In this document: piece after piece, positions 8,116 through 15,664 of the stretch
Position numbering within the stretch: position 1 is the stretch's first letter
Layout: each line of letters begins with the position of its first letter
NCBI GenBank assembly: GCA_910586835.1
Contig: CAJUJU010000061.1
Span: forward strand, 1 to 23,586
Direction of reading: 5' to 3'
DNA: 23,586 nt
DNA from: an uncultured Acetatifactor sp.
GTDB lineage: Bacteria > Bacillota > Clostridia > Lachnospirales > Lachnospiraceae
The notes under the pieces: generated by a model
What the model was told of the DNA's origin: nothing
Seen by the model: the letters and a program-made list of their open reading frames with translations, nothing else
Databases searched by the model: none
Translations under genes and position numbers: made by a program

Positions 8116-10326
8116 TCATTCCGGTTTCTTCATCTTCGTCAGCTTCCGGTTGATCTCCACTACCATCTCCGGCGTGATAGCACCCCCGGCCATCTTGAAG
8201 AATTTGATAAAGGTGTTCCGAAGCAGCATGGCCTCCATCTCGGGAGTCCGCTTTACGCTCTTCGCCACATCCCCCCGGGCGGCCCTGGCCGTATTCACCA
8301 TCTCATCCACCAGCGCCCTTCCCTCCGGCAGCCTGGCAACCGCCTCCAGCGTATCGTTGATGGAGAAATACCCCGGAACAATCTCCATGCCCGGCTCCGC
8401 GAACCAGTTGTGGATGGCGGAGGCCTTCAGAAAATACTTCGGATTCCTCTCGCTTACCTTGCGTATCTTCATGGAATCCTCCAGCTCGCCGCTCTTGGCC
8501 AGAATCTCATGCTCCCCGGAAATCCTCACTTTGAAGATAAAAATATGGTCTCCCTCCTGTTCTCCCGCGAATGTGCCGTCCACATACAGCGCAACCTTCT
8601 TCCGGTTGCTGTAGACCTTGATCTCTGTCTCCTCCTCCGTCCGGTCCACATACCGGCTGCCGCACAGATGGACGAAGGGCTCATCGCTCCACCAGGCCTT
8701 GTACGCATAGAACGCGTCCTTCTTCACTCTGCGGTCGATGGACACCAGACCCTTGTGGTTCTTGCCATAATCTCCCGCCTCGTCCCTTCCGTCCGCGCCG
8801 AAGTCGAACATGTTCCACACATAGGTGCCCCACAGATAGGGCATCCTGTCGAACATCCCCAGCATATACTCATGGTACAGCGCCTGGAACTGCTCGGAAT
8901 AGTCCCCCTGCTCCGGTGCCGGTGACTGCAGCCCATGGAAGGCGTCCGCCCCGTACTCCGTCAGCCCGATGCATCTGTCCGGATAGGCTTTGTGAAATTT
9001 CTCAAAGAATGCGTCATTATCCTGAAGCTCCCCTTCATACCATCCAAAATACAGATTATATGCAAAGATATCGGGAATGTCGTTTAACGGGCTGTCTATG
9101 GGGAGCATATAGGCGTTGGCCATGGCCGTCAGCCGGGTGCCGTCCATGGAATGCACCAAGTCGTTCAAAATCCGATGGTTTTCCAGCAAATCCTCCGTCA
9201 CGCCGCCTACGCCGATTTCATTAGACAGCGCCCACAGGACGATGGATGGGTGGTTATAATTCTGGGCGATGAGCTCCCTCATCTGGGACACCGTGTTGGC
9301 CCGTCCCCCTGGCATATGTACGGAAATGTAGGGAATCTCCGCCCATACGATCAGGCCCCTGCGGTCGCACAGCTCGTAAAAATACCGGCTGTGCTGATAG
9401 TGGGCCAGACGCACGGAGGTAGCGCCGGTCTCCAGAATCAGCTCCATGTCCAGATCCTGCATCTGTCTCGTAACGGCATTTCCCACCCCCGCAAAATCCT
9501 GATGTCTCGACACGCCCCGAAGCGGGTAGGGCTTTCCATTCAGGAAGAATCCCTGCTCCGGATCAAAGGAAAAGGTACGGCATCCGAAATCCGCCCCCAC
9601 CCTGTCCGCCGTCACGCCGCCCACTGTCAGCTCCGCATCCGCATGGTACAGATAAGGATCCTTCCTTCCGTTCCATAAATGCACATCGTCAATCAGAAGC
9701 TTCGCCTCCCACACCTGCACATTTCCTCCGGATTCCGAAATCCTCGCGGCTTCTATAGGCGGAAAACCCTCCACCGTCACCCGCACTCCTTCGGCATCCC
9801 CCTTCACATAAGCCCTCACCGTCACTTCCGCATCCGCACCGTTTACCTTCGGCGTGACCCGGATTCCCGGCGCTCCGAAATAATCCAGGTCAAAATGGGT
9901 TCCCGGCACGATAACCAGCCTTACATCTCGGTAGAGCCCGCCGTAAAAGGTAAAATCCGCCTTCTGGGGATAGACGGAATCACTCGGGCCGTTGTCCACC
10001 AGTACCTCAATCCGGTTCTCCTCCCCCAGTGCCTCCGTAATGTCCACCCGAAAAGCGGAGTATCCTCCCTCATGACGACACAGCCTTGTACCGTTCACCG
10101 AGACCTCCGCAATGGAATTTGCGCCCTCAAATTCCAGGTAGACCCTCTCGTCCGCCCCGCGCTCCACCTTGGGAAGCTCTTTCCCATACAGGCAGGTGCC
10201 CCGGTAGTAATCATTCCCCCCGTCCTGCCCGTCCAAGGCATTCCAGCAGTGGGGCAGATTGACTCTTTCCGATTTTCCTTCTTTTATGAACTCCCAGTTT
10301 TCATTTATATCAATGATTCTGCGCAT
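8116..10326 (-). CDS. GH2 beta-galactosidase-type enzyme with C-terminal module
   Basis: A 736-residue retaining GH2 enzyme without a signal peptide. The jelly-roll sugar-binding domain (about 1-140) is followed by an immunoglobulin-like domain (about 150-250) and the TIM barrel (about 255-555). The acid/base is Glu370 in WALSNEIG and the nucleophile is Glu457 in GLTEYGAD. The stretch WNMFDFGADGRDE and then KNHKGLVSIDRR is typical of GH2 beta-galactosidases. The N-x-K it contains (Asn523, Lys525) is also the carboxylate-recognition motif of beta-glucuronidases, so glucuronide activity is not excluded. After a small beta domain, residues about 654-736 form the helical module shared with three other enzymes here. 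A ribosome site (AAGGAGA) precedes the ATG. It lies 138 bases after the YesL-like gene and 150 bases before the GH43 gene. Confidence 0.92.
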   Translation of the reverse strand: MRRIIDINENWEFIKEGKSERVNLPHCWNALDGQDGGNDYYRGTCLYGKELPKVERGADERVYLEFEGANSIAEVSVNGTRLCRHEGGYSAFRVDITEALGEENRIEVLVDNGPSDSVYPQKADFTFYGGLYRDVRLVIVPGTHFDLDYFGAPGIRVTPKVNGADAEVTVRAYVKGDAEGVRVTVEGFPPIEAARISESGGNVQVWEAKLLIDDVHLWNGRKDPYLYHADAELTVGGVTADRVGADFGCRTFSFDPEQGFFLNGKPYPLRGVSRHQDFAGVGNAVTRQMQDLDMELILETGATSVRLAHYQHSRYFYELCDRRGLIVWAEIPYISVHMPGGRANTVSQMRELIAQNYNHPSIVLWALSNEIGVGGVTEDLLENHRILNDLVHSMDGTRLTAMANAYMLPIDSPLNDIPDIFAYNLYFGWYEGELQDNDAFFEKFHKAYPDRCIGLTEYGADAFHGLQSPAPEQGDYSEQFQALYHEYMLGMFDRMPYLWGTYVWNMFDFGADGRDEAGDYGKNHKGLVSIDRRVKKDAFYAYKAWWSDEPFVHLCGSRYVDRTEEETEIKVYSNRKKVALYVDGTFAGEQEGDHIFIFKVRISGEHEILAKSGELEDSMKIRKVSERNPKYFLKASAIHNWFAEPGMEIVPGYFSINDTLEAVARLPEGRALVDEMVNTARAARGDVAKSVKRTPEMEAMLLRNTFIKFFKMAGGAITPEMVVEINRKLTKMKKPE
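8119..8367 (-). other. Helical module at C-terminus of GH2
   Basis: Residues about 654-736. It opens with FSINDTLEAVARLPEGRALV and closes with FIKFFKMAGGAITPE followed by EINRKL. The layout matches the GH3 and GH78 tails and the GH43 head in this window. It lies just upstream of the GH43 gene whose N-terminus carries the same kind of module. Confidence 0.65.
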
Positions 10327-10464
10327 ATTCTTTCTCCTTGTTTGCTTACCTTTTCATATGGCGAATAGGAAGCCTGCTCCCAGTTCCTTCCTCACCGTCT
10401 GCTGACTTTTTCTGATATCGGTTCTGCCTCTTCTATCGGATTCCTCCCTGTACCGTCTGCTGCT

Positions 10465-11091
10465 TCACCGGATTTTCTCCTCCAGTCCCTGAAAGTACCT
10501 GCCATATAAAAATCTGGCGGACAGCCAGGCCGGCAAGGACAGACCGAAAATCAGAGTCAAGGGCATAATCTCGAAAAAATATCCCCCGATAACGCTGGGC
10601 AGGGCATAGAGCGCCAGCATCACGATGGCCCGGGGAAGGTTCAGGATTGTCATCATGACCCCATTCCTTATATAACCCTTTATGGAATACTGAAACTTTG
10701 AAATCATGGGAAACATATAGGTCATCACCAGCAGCACCGCCGCCAGCGCCACCGCCAGTACGATTTTCATGACATCCGGATACGCTGTCGCGGAATGATT
10801 CATGATATAGAAATCCATGGCAAAAAGCACGAGCAATGCCAGCATCCCCATCCAGATAATTGTGGCGGACCGGAAGCTTTCCCGAAAGGAACGGAAAAAG
10901 TCCCTGACGATATATCCCTCCTCCCCCCGTGCAATCCGCAGCGCCACATAGTTTAGCGCGGTGAGGGACGCCCCGATTGTCACCACCGGAATACAGCAGA
11001 TCAGTGCAATCAATCCCAGAACCATCAAATTCCTTACAAATCCCAACGCCCTGTTTACTTTCCCATCCGGTCCGAATAAGCTCTCCATCAT
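10465..11091 (-). CDS. YesL-like DUF624 membrane protein
   Basis: A protein of about 208 residues with several hydrophobic segments. The N-terminal FGPDGKVNRALGFVRNL and then CCIPVVTIGASLTALNYVALR match the DUF624/YesL family. This family commonly accompanies YesM/YesN regulators and carbohydrate ABC importers in Firmicutes, and its biochemical role is not established. At least four membrane helices can be seen (about residues 20-50, 75-100, 110-140 and 160-195). The start was placed at the ATG-ATG pair because AGGAG lies 4 to 7 bases before it; the upstream TTG at 11103 would put the ribosome site inside the gene. It follows the terminator of the preceding lipoprotein gene, and I see no convincing promoter of its own, so it may depend on read-through. 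Confidence 0.85.
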   Translation of the reverse strand: MMESLFGPDGKVNRALGFVRNLMVLGLIALICCIPVVTIGASLTALNYVALRIARGEEGYIVRDFFRSFRESFRSATIIWMGMLALLVLFAMDFYIMNHSATAYPDVMKIVLAVALAAVLLVMTYMFPMISKFQYSIKGYIRNGVMMTILNLPRAIVMLALYALPSVIGGYFFEIMPLTLIFGLSLPAWLSARFLYGRYFQGLEEKIR

Positions 11092-11144
11092 CTTTCTCCT
11101 CAATCCTCCCCAATCGGCTTTCTCGGAATCTGTCAGTCCGTTTT

Positions 11145-11185
11145 TTAAAAAAAAGCCCGCAGCCTATCGGCTGCAGGCTTTTTCT
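11145..11185 (-). terminator. Rho-independent terminator after lipoprotein gene
   Basis: On the minus strand, AGCCTGCAGCC, a GATA loop and GGCTGCGGGCT form a GC-rich stem with one mismatch, followed by eight T residues. It begins about 30 bases after the stop of the lipoprotein gene. The run of T on the minus strand is longer than the A-tract's counterpart on the other side, so it should act mainly on minus-strand transcripts, although the A-rich flank makes it partly bidirectional. Confidence 0.9.
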
Positions 11186-11213
11186 AAACCCATTTAAACC
11201 CAACTGAACCGTA

Positions 11214-12419
11214 TTACTCCGCTTCCGGCATCACATAGGTCAGCACCACATCCAGGTCACCGAGCTGCGTTCCTGCCAGCACAAGATGTACCGTAGGCAG
11301 GCCTGCCTCTCCCAATTCGGAGGTAATTTCCCCTGCGGCTGCCAGGTTGAACTTAAAGGTATACTGATTCTCCGCTTCCCAGGTTCCCTCATCCAGAGGC
11401 ATTACCGTGCCGAATGCACTGATGCTTGCCTTGGCCGTTCCGTCCGAATACATCTCCAGCGTCACCGTGGTCACTGCGCCGGACACCTCGGGGCCTTCAC
11501 CCGCAAAGGAGGACTGCAGAACCGCTCCCGCCTGCTTCATTTCGACTGCCACACCGCCATCCGGCGTATAGGCAGCTGTGCCGTCATTATTTACCACCAC
11601 TACAGCTCCGGTATCCGTGTCGTCATCCGGCGTCAGGGTATAGGTGGTTGCGTCCGTCCCCTGCTCCATTGTCCAGGTTCCCTCGATCTCCATGTCAACC
11701 AGATCCTGATACCTTCCGGTGTGCCACAGCCGCAGCTGGCAGGTGGCGTCATCCACACCCTCAAGATCGACTACCGCATAACCTACTTCGCCGTCGTAGA
11801 CATCCTTGTTCTCCCCCTCCGGATCATCGAATTGGTAAACCGCATCTTCACCGCCTACGCCGGTAATGTTTTCCATGTCATTATAGACATTTTCGCCGTC
11901 AAATCCGCATTTATCCAGCTCATTCCCGTCAAAATCATAGAATGTAATGGTATAAGGCGCCGTTCCCGTGGGGGCCTCCGCGTCCTCCGCCGCTGACGCC
12001 CTCTCCTCCCGGCTGGGCCAGCATGCATATTCATAGGGTTCCTCCGTCACCTCATATGTACCGTGGAAATAAATCTGGTTGATGGCAAAGCCGGCGTAGA
12101 ACACCTTCCCCAGAACCGGCTGCTCTTCATAGAAATGGAAGTAATAGGACATATCCAGCTCTGGTCCCGCATTGTACCCGTAGAAATAACGTCCCTGAGT
12201 GATCTTCTCCATAGGATCCACATCTGCAGGCGCTTCCTGTGACTCCTGCGATTCCTCCGTTGAGCCGGACGGCTCTTCCCTCTGCTGCGAAGTCTCCTCC
12301 CCGCTGCCGGACTGCCCCGATTCCGGGCTTCCTGTTCCCGCGTTGTTCCCGCAGCCCGCCAGCAGGGATATCACCATTGCGCCGCTTAACAATATTGTTG
12401 CAATTCTCTTACTTTTCAT
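11214..12419 (-). CDS. Lipoprotein of unknown function, 401 aa
   Basis: I do not recognise a family. The N-terminus is a clear lipoprotein signal: MKSKR, a hydrophobic stretch, then the lipobox LLAGC with the lipidated cysteine at residue 23. A Ser/Gly/Glu-rich flexible linker (about 24-66) leads to an acidic, apparently beta-rich body. Two stretches look like related strands: EIEGTWTMEQGTDATTYTL (about 245-263) and DEGTWEAENQYTFKF (about 343-357), suggesting a duplicated small beta-domain. There is an AGGAGAG ribosome site. A terminator follows and the GH78 terminator lies upstream, so it is probably its own transcription unit. A surface role in binding glycans or assisting uptake would suit the context, but that is only inference from location. 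Confidence 0.85.
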   Translation of the reverse strand: MKSKRIATILLSGAMVISLLAGCGNNAGTGSPESGQSGSGEETSQQREEPSGSTEESQESQEAPADVDPMEKITQGRYFYGYNAGPELDMSYYFHFYEEQPVLGKVFYAGFAINQIYFHGTYEVTEEPYEYACWPSREERASAAEDAEAPTGTAPYTITFYDFDGNELDKCGFDGENVYNDMENITGVGGEDAVYQFDDPEGENKDVYDGEVGYAVVDLEGVDDATCQLRLWHTGRYQDLVDMEIEGTWTMEQGTDATTYTLTPDDDTDTGAVVVVNNDGTAAYTPDGGVAVEMKQAGAVLQSSFAGEGPEVSGAVTTVTLEMYSDGTAKASISAFGTVMPLDEGTWEAENQYTFKFNLAAAGEITSELGEAGLPTVHLVLAGTQLGDLDVVLTYVMPEAE

Positions 12420-12545
12420 AATCCTCTCTCCTGTCTTTTCATGCAGTCTTTTGAAACCTGCATTTATTTGATAGCTTTATCCTACCAGAAAAAAACAGAA
12501 AAGAATCCCACAAATCCGATACGAAATACAAGAAATCCGACAAAT

Positions 12546-12583
12546 GTAAAAACCGAAGCTGCCACAAGCCGACAGCTTCGGTT
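12546..12583 (-). terminator. Rho-independent terminator after GH78
   Basis: On the minus strand, ACCGAAGCTG pairs with CAGCTTCGGT across a loop of about 14 bases, and the stem is followed by TTTTTAC. It begins about 20 bases after the rhamnosidase stop codon. Confidence 0.85.
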
Positions 12584-12604
12584 CACTTATCTCCTATATC
12601 AAAA

Positions 12605-15457
12605 TTAAAGATTTCCAATCAACGCATCCAGCCGCTCCATCTGCTCCGGCGGGATGCTGCCGAACTTTTCCGCCACCTCCAGCAGAGACATGTCTATATA
12701 CTGCCCCGGAATCTGCTCCATGTGAAACTGCCGGTTCAGCGCCTCCCAAACCTGTCGGTTCTCCCTAAGCTCCCGGATGGTGGAGCGGATGCTGCAGGAG
12801 GGCTTTAAGGAGCAGACAGTCTCATACCGGACTTCATAGCTCCCCGATGTCAGACGGCATACGCCGTCACGCATTTCACCGATGCCCTCATAGGCATTCC
12901 CCTCCGCCTGGGGCAGAACCAACGTGGCCGTGCAGCCGAAAGGCACCGTAAAACGCATTTCCACATGGCTGGCATCCAGAATCTTCCAGGCACTGCGGTA
13001 CTCTCCGGCGGGGGAATCATATACCGTCTCCTGCTCCCGCAGTTCCCAGTTGAGGCTGGGGCGGAAATCCATATGCCGGCATCCGGGAACACTCTCCGGA
13101 ATCTCCAATCCAGCCACATGGCGGAACATCCACTCCCCGATGGAGCCGTAGGCATAGTGGTTCATGCTGTTCATGGAGATGCCTGAGATGGTTCCGTCGT
13201 CCAGAAGGCTGTTCCAACGCTCCCACACGGTGGTGGCCCCCAGCTTTACCTCCCTGAGCCATCCGGGATATTCCTCGTTCAGAAGCAGCTTCCATGCCAG
13301 GCTTTCCATGCCGTTGTCGCTGAGCACATTGCACAGCAGGGGTGTCCCTACAAAGCCTGTCTGCAGCTTGCCGTCGGACTGTTCGAACAGCCTTTTCAGC
13401 TGGGCGATAGTCAGTTCCCGGTTTTCCGATAAATCATATTTCAGCGTCAGCAATAATGCCGTCTGTGTCTTCACACAGCAGCGTCCCGTTGGGCTGTAAT
13501 ACTCCCTCTTCACCTCCCGGAACTGCTCCTGGGCCAGCTTCCCATACCGTTCCTCCGCCTGTGTGTCTCCCAGCACCCGGGCGGCCTTGGCTGTCAGCTC
13601 CGCGCTGACGGCATAGTAGAGATTGGCGATGAATTCCTCATCCGTAGCCCCTAGCACCTGCTCGGGGTCGCCGTTCATATTGTCCAGGGCAAGCCAGTCA
13701 CCGAAATGAAATACATAACGCCAGCCGTGGTTGCCGCCGTCCACTTTTTCCAGATAATCCACCCATGCCTTCATGCTCTCAAACTGGTCGCGGAGAATGT
13801 TCTTGTCCCCGTAGAAGCGGTAAAGGTTCCACGGGATGATGCAGGCCGCATCACCCCACACGCAGGCACAGTCCTCCACCCCGCAGGAGGGAACCACGTT
13901 GGGCACCTTGCCGTCCAGAGCCAACTGCTCCTGGTACATATCGTAGAGGTATTTTGCGTAGAAGCTGTAGGTATCCTGCAAATACGTTGCCGTTGGGCTG
14001 AAAACCTGGGCATCCCCCGTCCATCCCATCCGCTCGTCACGCTGAGGGCAGTCGGTGGGCACGTCCAGAAAATTCCCCTTGAGGCCCCAGCGGATGTTGG
14101 AGAGGAGTCGGTTGACCAAAGGATGCCCCGTCTTCATTTCGCCCCGTGTGGGAATATCGCTGTAAAGAGCCAGCCCGGTGAAGTCCTCCGGCTTCAGATC
14201 CTCAATTCCCTCTATTTTCACATAACGGTATCCGTAATAAGTAAAGTGCGGGCGCAGCACAACCTCTTCGCCGTTTGAAACATAGCGGTATTCCGACTTC
14301 GCGGTACGGAGGTTCTCGTTATAAAAACACCCCTGCTGCAGGATTTCCCCGGTCTGGATGCGGACTTCCCGCCCCTTGGGCAAATTCACCCGCAAGGTGA
14401 AAATGCCGGTGAACTCCTGCCCCATGTCAAATACCTGCTCTCCTTTGGGGGTGCGGACCAGTTCCCTGGGACGGAATGTCTCATGGACTGTCACCGGAGT
14501 GCTCATCCGCTCTGTCAGCCGCCCTTGGGGCCCAGGGCAGAGGACTGCCTTTTCCGCAGGAAGCTCCGGCAGGGTGTCATCCCGGTGCTCGCCGTCATAG
14601 AGACTGGAAAAAGTAAGCCTGCTGCGCCGTACCGTCCAGGTATCGTCGGTGCCGATGACCTCTTCTGTGCCGTCGGCATACAAAAGCCGCAGCTCCGCCA
14701 GGAGCAGCCACTCGTTGCCGTAGAAGCCCTTCTCCTCCCGGGCGAAAAAACCGAACCTGCCCTTATACCAGCCGTTCCCCAGCAGGACGGACAACTTTCC
14801 GGCCTCTTGGAGCTGTTCTGTCACATCATAGGTCTGATATTGTACCCACTGGTTGTAGTCATTGCTGTAGGGGGTCAGGTACTCCTCCCCAATCCGCGCC
14901 CCATTAAAATACTTATCAGAAACAATCCCTTTGTTTCCGGCAGAAAGCGCATCCTTTACGCCGCCTTCAATGATAGGAAGCTGCCCTTGTTTCGTATAAC
15001 ATGCCTCATAGAGCCCCAGCCCGCAGATGTAAAGCCGTGCCCGGGTCACCGGCTTCTTTGGGGAGATTTCTTTTTCAAACCACGGATGCCTCTTTTGTGC
15101 GCTGTCGCAGGTAATCCACTTTGCCTGCCAGGGCTCCTCCCGCTTTCCGGTTTCGAACCAGTGGACGGCGCTTGTCCCCTCCTCCCCGGCATCGGTGCGG
15201 ACGCTGACGGTGTAATAATAGCGGGTTCTGGGTTTCAGTTCCAGAGGGACCTCATAGCAGAGAGAATCCGCCGCCCTGTCAAAGCCGGTGTCAAGCAGAA
15301 CGTCTTTCATCTCCCCGTCTGCCGCCACCTGCACCCTGGCGCTTTCCTGAACCATTCCCCGGACATCCGCTGTCTTCCATGAAAAGCAGACCCGCTCCAT
15401 GCGGAAACCTAACGGATTGTTCAGATGGTTGCACTGTACATCGTAAACCCTCATCAT
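12605..15457 (-). CDS. GH78 alpha-L-rhamnosidase, 950 aa
   Basis: Inverting alpha-L-rhamnosidase that releases terminal rhamnose from oligosaccharides or glycosides; no signal peptide, so cytoplasmic. An N-terminal fibronectin-like domain (about 1-105) is followed by beta-sandwich domains (about 115-430), the (alpha/alpha)6 catalytic barrel (about 440-790) and a beta domain (about 795-885). The motif TDCPQRDERMGWTGD holds the general acid Glu475, with Asp469 and Asp474 nearby; Glu746 in TVWERWNS is the probable base. Residues 153-182 are an insertion inside the N-terminal beta-sandwich, where relatives read straight through from YEA to YxNG. Residues about 889-950 form the shared helical module. 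The ribosome site AGGAGG precedes an ATG-ATG start. It follows a 207-base gap and ends in a terminator, so it may be transcribed separately from the kinase operon. Confidence 0.95.
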   Translation of the reverse strand: MMRVYDVQCNHLNNPLGFRMERVCFSWKTADVRGMVQESARVQVAADGEMKDVLLDTGFDRAADSLCYEVPLELKPRTRYYYTVSVRTDAGEEGTSAVHWFETGKREEPWQAKWITCDSAQKRHPWFEKEISPKKPVTRARLYICGLGLYEACYTKQGQLPIIEGGVKDALSAGNKGIVSDKYFNGARIGEEYLTPYSNDYNQWVQYQTYDVTEQLQEAGKLSVLLGNGWYKGRFGFFAREEKGFYGNEWLLLAELRLLYADGTEEVIGTDDTWTVRRSRLTFSSLYDGEHRDDTLPELPAEKAVLCPGPQGRLTERMSTPVTVHETFRPRELVRTPKGEQVFDMGQEFTGIFTLRVNLPKGREVRIQTGEILQQGCFYNENLRTAKSEYRYVSNGEEVVLRPHFTYYGYRYVKIEGIEDLKPEDFTGLALYSDIPTRGEMKTGHPLVNRLLSNIRWGLKGNFLDVPTDCPQRDERMGWTGDAQVFSPTATYLQDTYSFYAKYLYDMYQEQLALDGKVPNVVPSCGVEDCACVWGDAACIIPWNLYRFYGDKNILRDQFESMKAWVDYLEKVDGGNHGWRYVFHFGDWLALDNMNGDPEQVLGATDEEFIANLYYAVSAELTAKAARVLGDTQAEERYGKLAQEQFREVKREYYSPTGRCCVKTQTALLLTLKYDLSENRELTIAQLKRLFEQSDGKLQTGFVGTPLLCNVLSDNGMESLAWKLLLNEEYPGWLREVKLGATTVWERWNSLLDDGTISGISMNSMNHYAYGSIGEWMFRHVAGLEIPESVPGCRHMDFRPSLNWELREQETVYDSPAGEYRSAWKILDASHVEMRFTVPFGCTATLVLPQAEGNAYEGIGEMRDGVCRLTSGSYEVRYETVCSLKPSCSIRSTIRELRENRQVWEALNRQFHMEQIPGQYIDMSLLEVAEKFGSIPPEQMERLDALIGNL
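12608..12793 (-). other. Helical module at C-terminus of GH78
   Basis: Residues about 889-950. It opens with SIRSTIRELRENRQVWEAL and closes with SLLEVAEKFGSIPPEQMERL. The order of motifs matches the tails of the GH2 and GH3 proteins and the head of a GH43 protein in this window. Confidence 0.6.
14912..15001. repeat. 90-bp in-frame inverted-repeat insertion in GH78
   Basis: This segment encodes residues 153-182 of the rhamnosidase, between YEA and YFNGARIGEEYL. GH78 proteins normally join these directly. It has end repeats TTATCAGAAACAA (14913-14925) and TTGTTTCGTATAA (14987-14999), which are inverted copies matching at 11 of 13 positions. A further inverted copy of the core, TTGTTTC, lies at 14931-14937 and could form a local hairpin with the left arm. 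The segment is about 46% G+C by my count, below its surroundings, and its length is a multiple of three. I see no clear target duplication. It resembles palindromic miniature elements that insert into genes without breaking them. Confidence 0.55.
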
Positions 15458-15634
15458 ATTTTCCTCCTATTCCGGTTCTTCGAACTCTTTTTCATGCATA
15501 TTCTTCACCCATTGCGAACATCTTTCATTCATTGTGTATCCCTCGTACATTACGCCTGACCCGTGTTACCTTCGATGTCCCTCACTCATTTGCCTGGTTT
15601 CAGCCAAAGGGACAGGAACACAATAACATTTTAA

Positions 15635-15663
15635 TGCATATACATATAAAGTAAAAGCGTAAA
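15635..15663 (-). promoter_or_regulatory. Possible promoter for the rhamnosidase gene
   Basis: On the minus strand, TTTACG, a 17-base spacer and TATGCA form a weak sigma-A-like pair just at the end of the upstream GH3 gene. The 207-base gap before the rhamnosidase would then be a leader of about 170 bases with no other clear signal. The match is poor and other AT-rich choices nearby are possible. Confidence 0.22.
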
Positions 15664-15664
15664 A

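Noticed and set aside
10433..11203. Alternative minus-strand frame of 256 codons over the YesL-like gene
   Set aside because: It overlaps a clear DUF624 membrane protein in another frame and crosses the terminator hairpin. Its product is not membrane-like or recognisable.
12520..12545. Repeated AAATCCGA motifs upstream of the lipoprotein gene as an operator
   Set aside because: Two short AT-rich copies (about 20 bases apart) are too little to support a regulatory site, and no clear promoter could be placed next to them.
15478..15490. Small palindrome GTTCTTCGAAC in the leader of the rhamnosidase gene
   Set aside because: It is short, with four-base arms, and likely to occur by chance.
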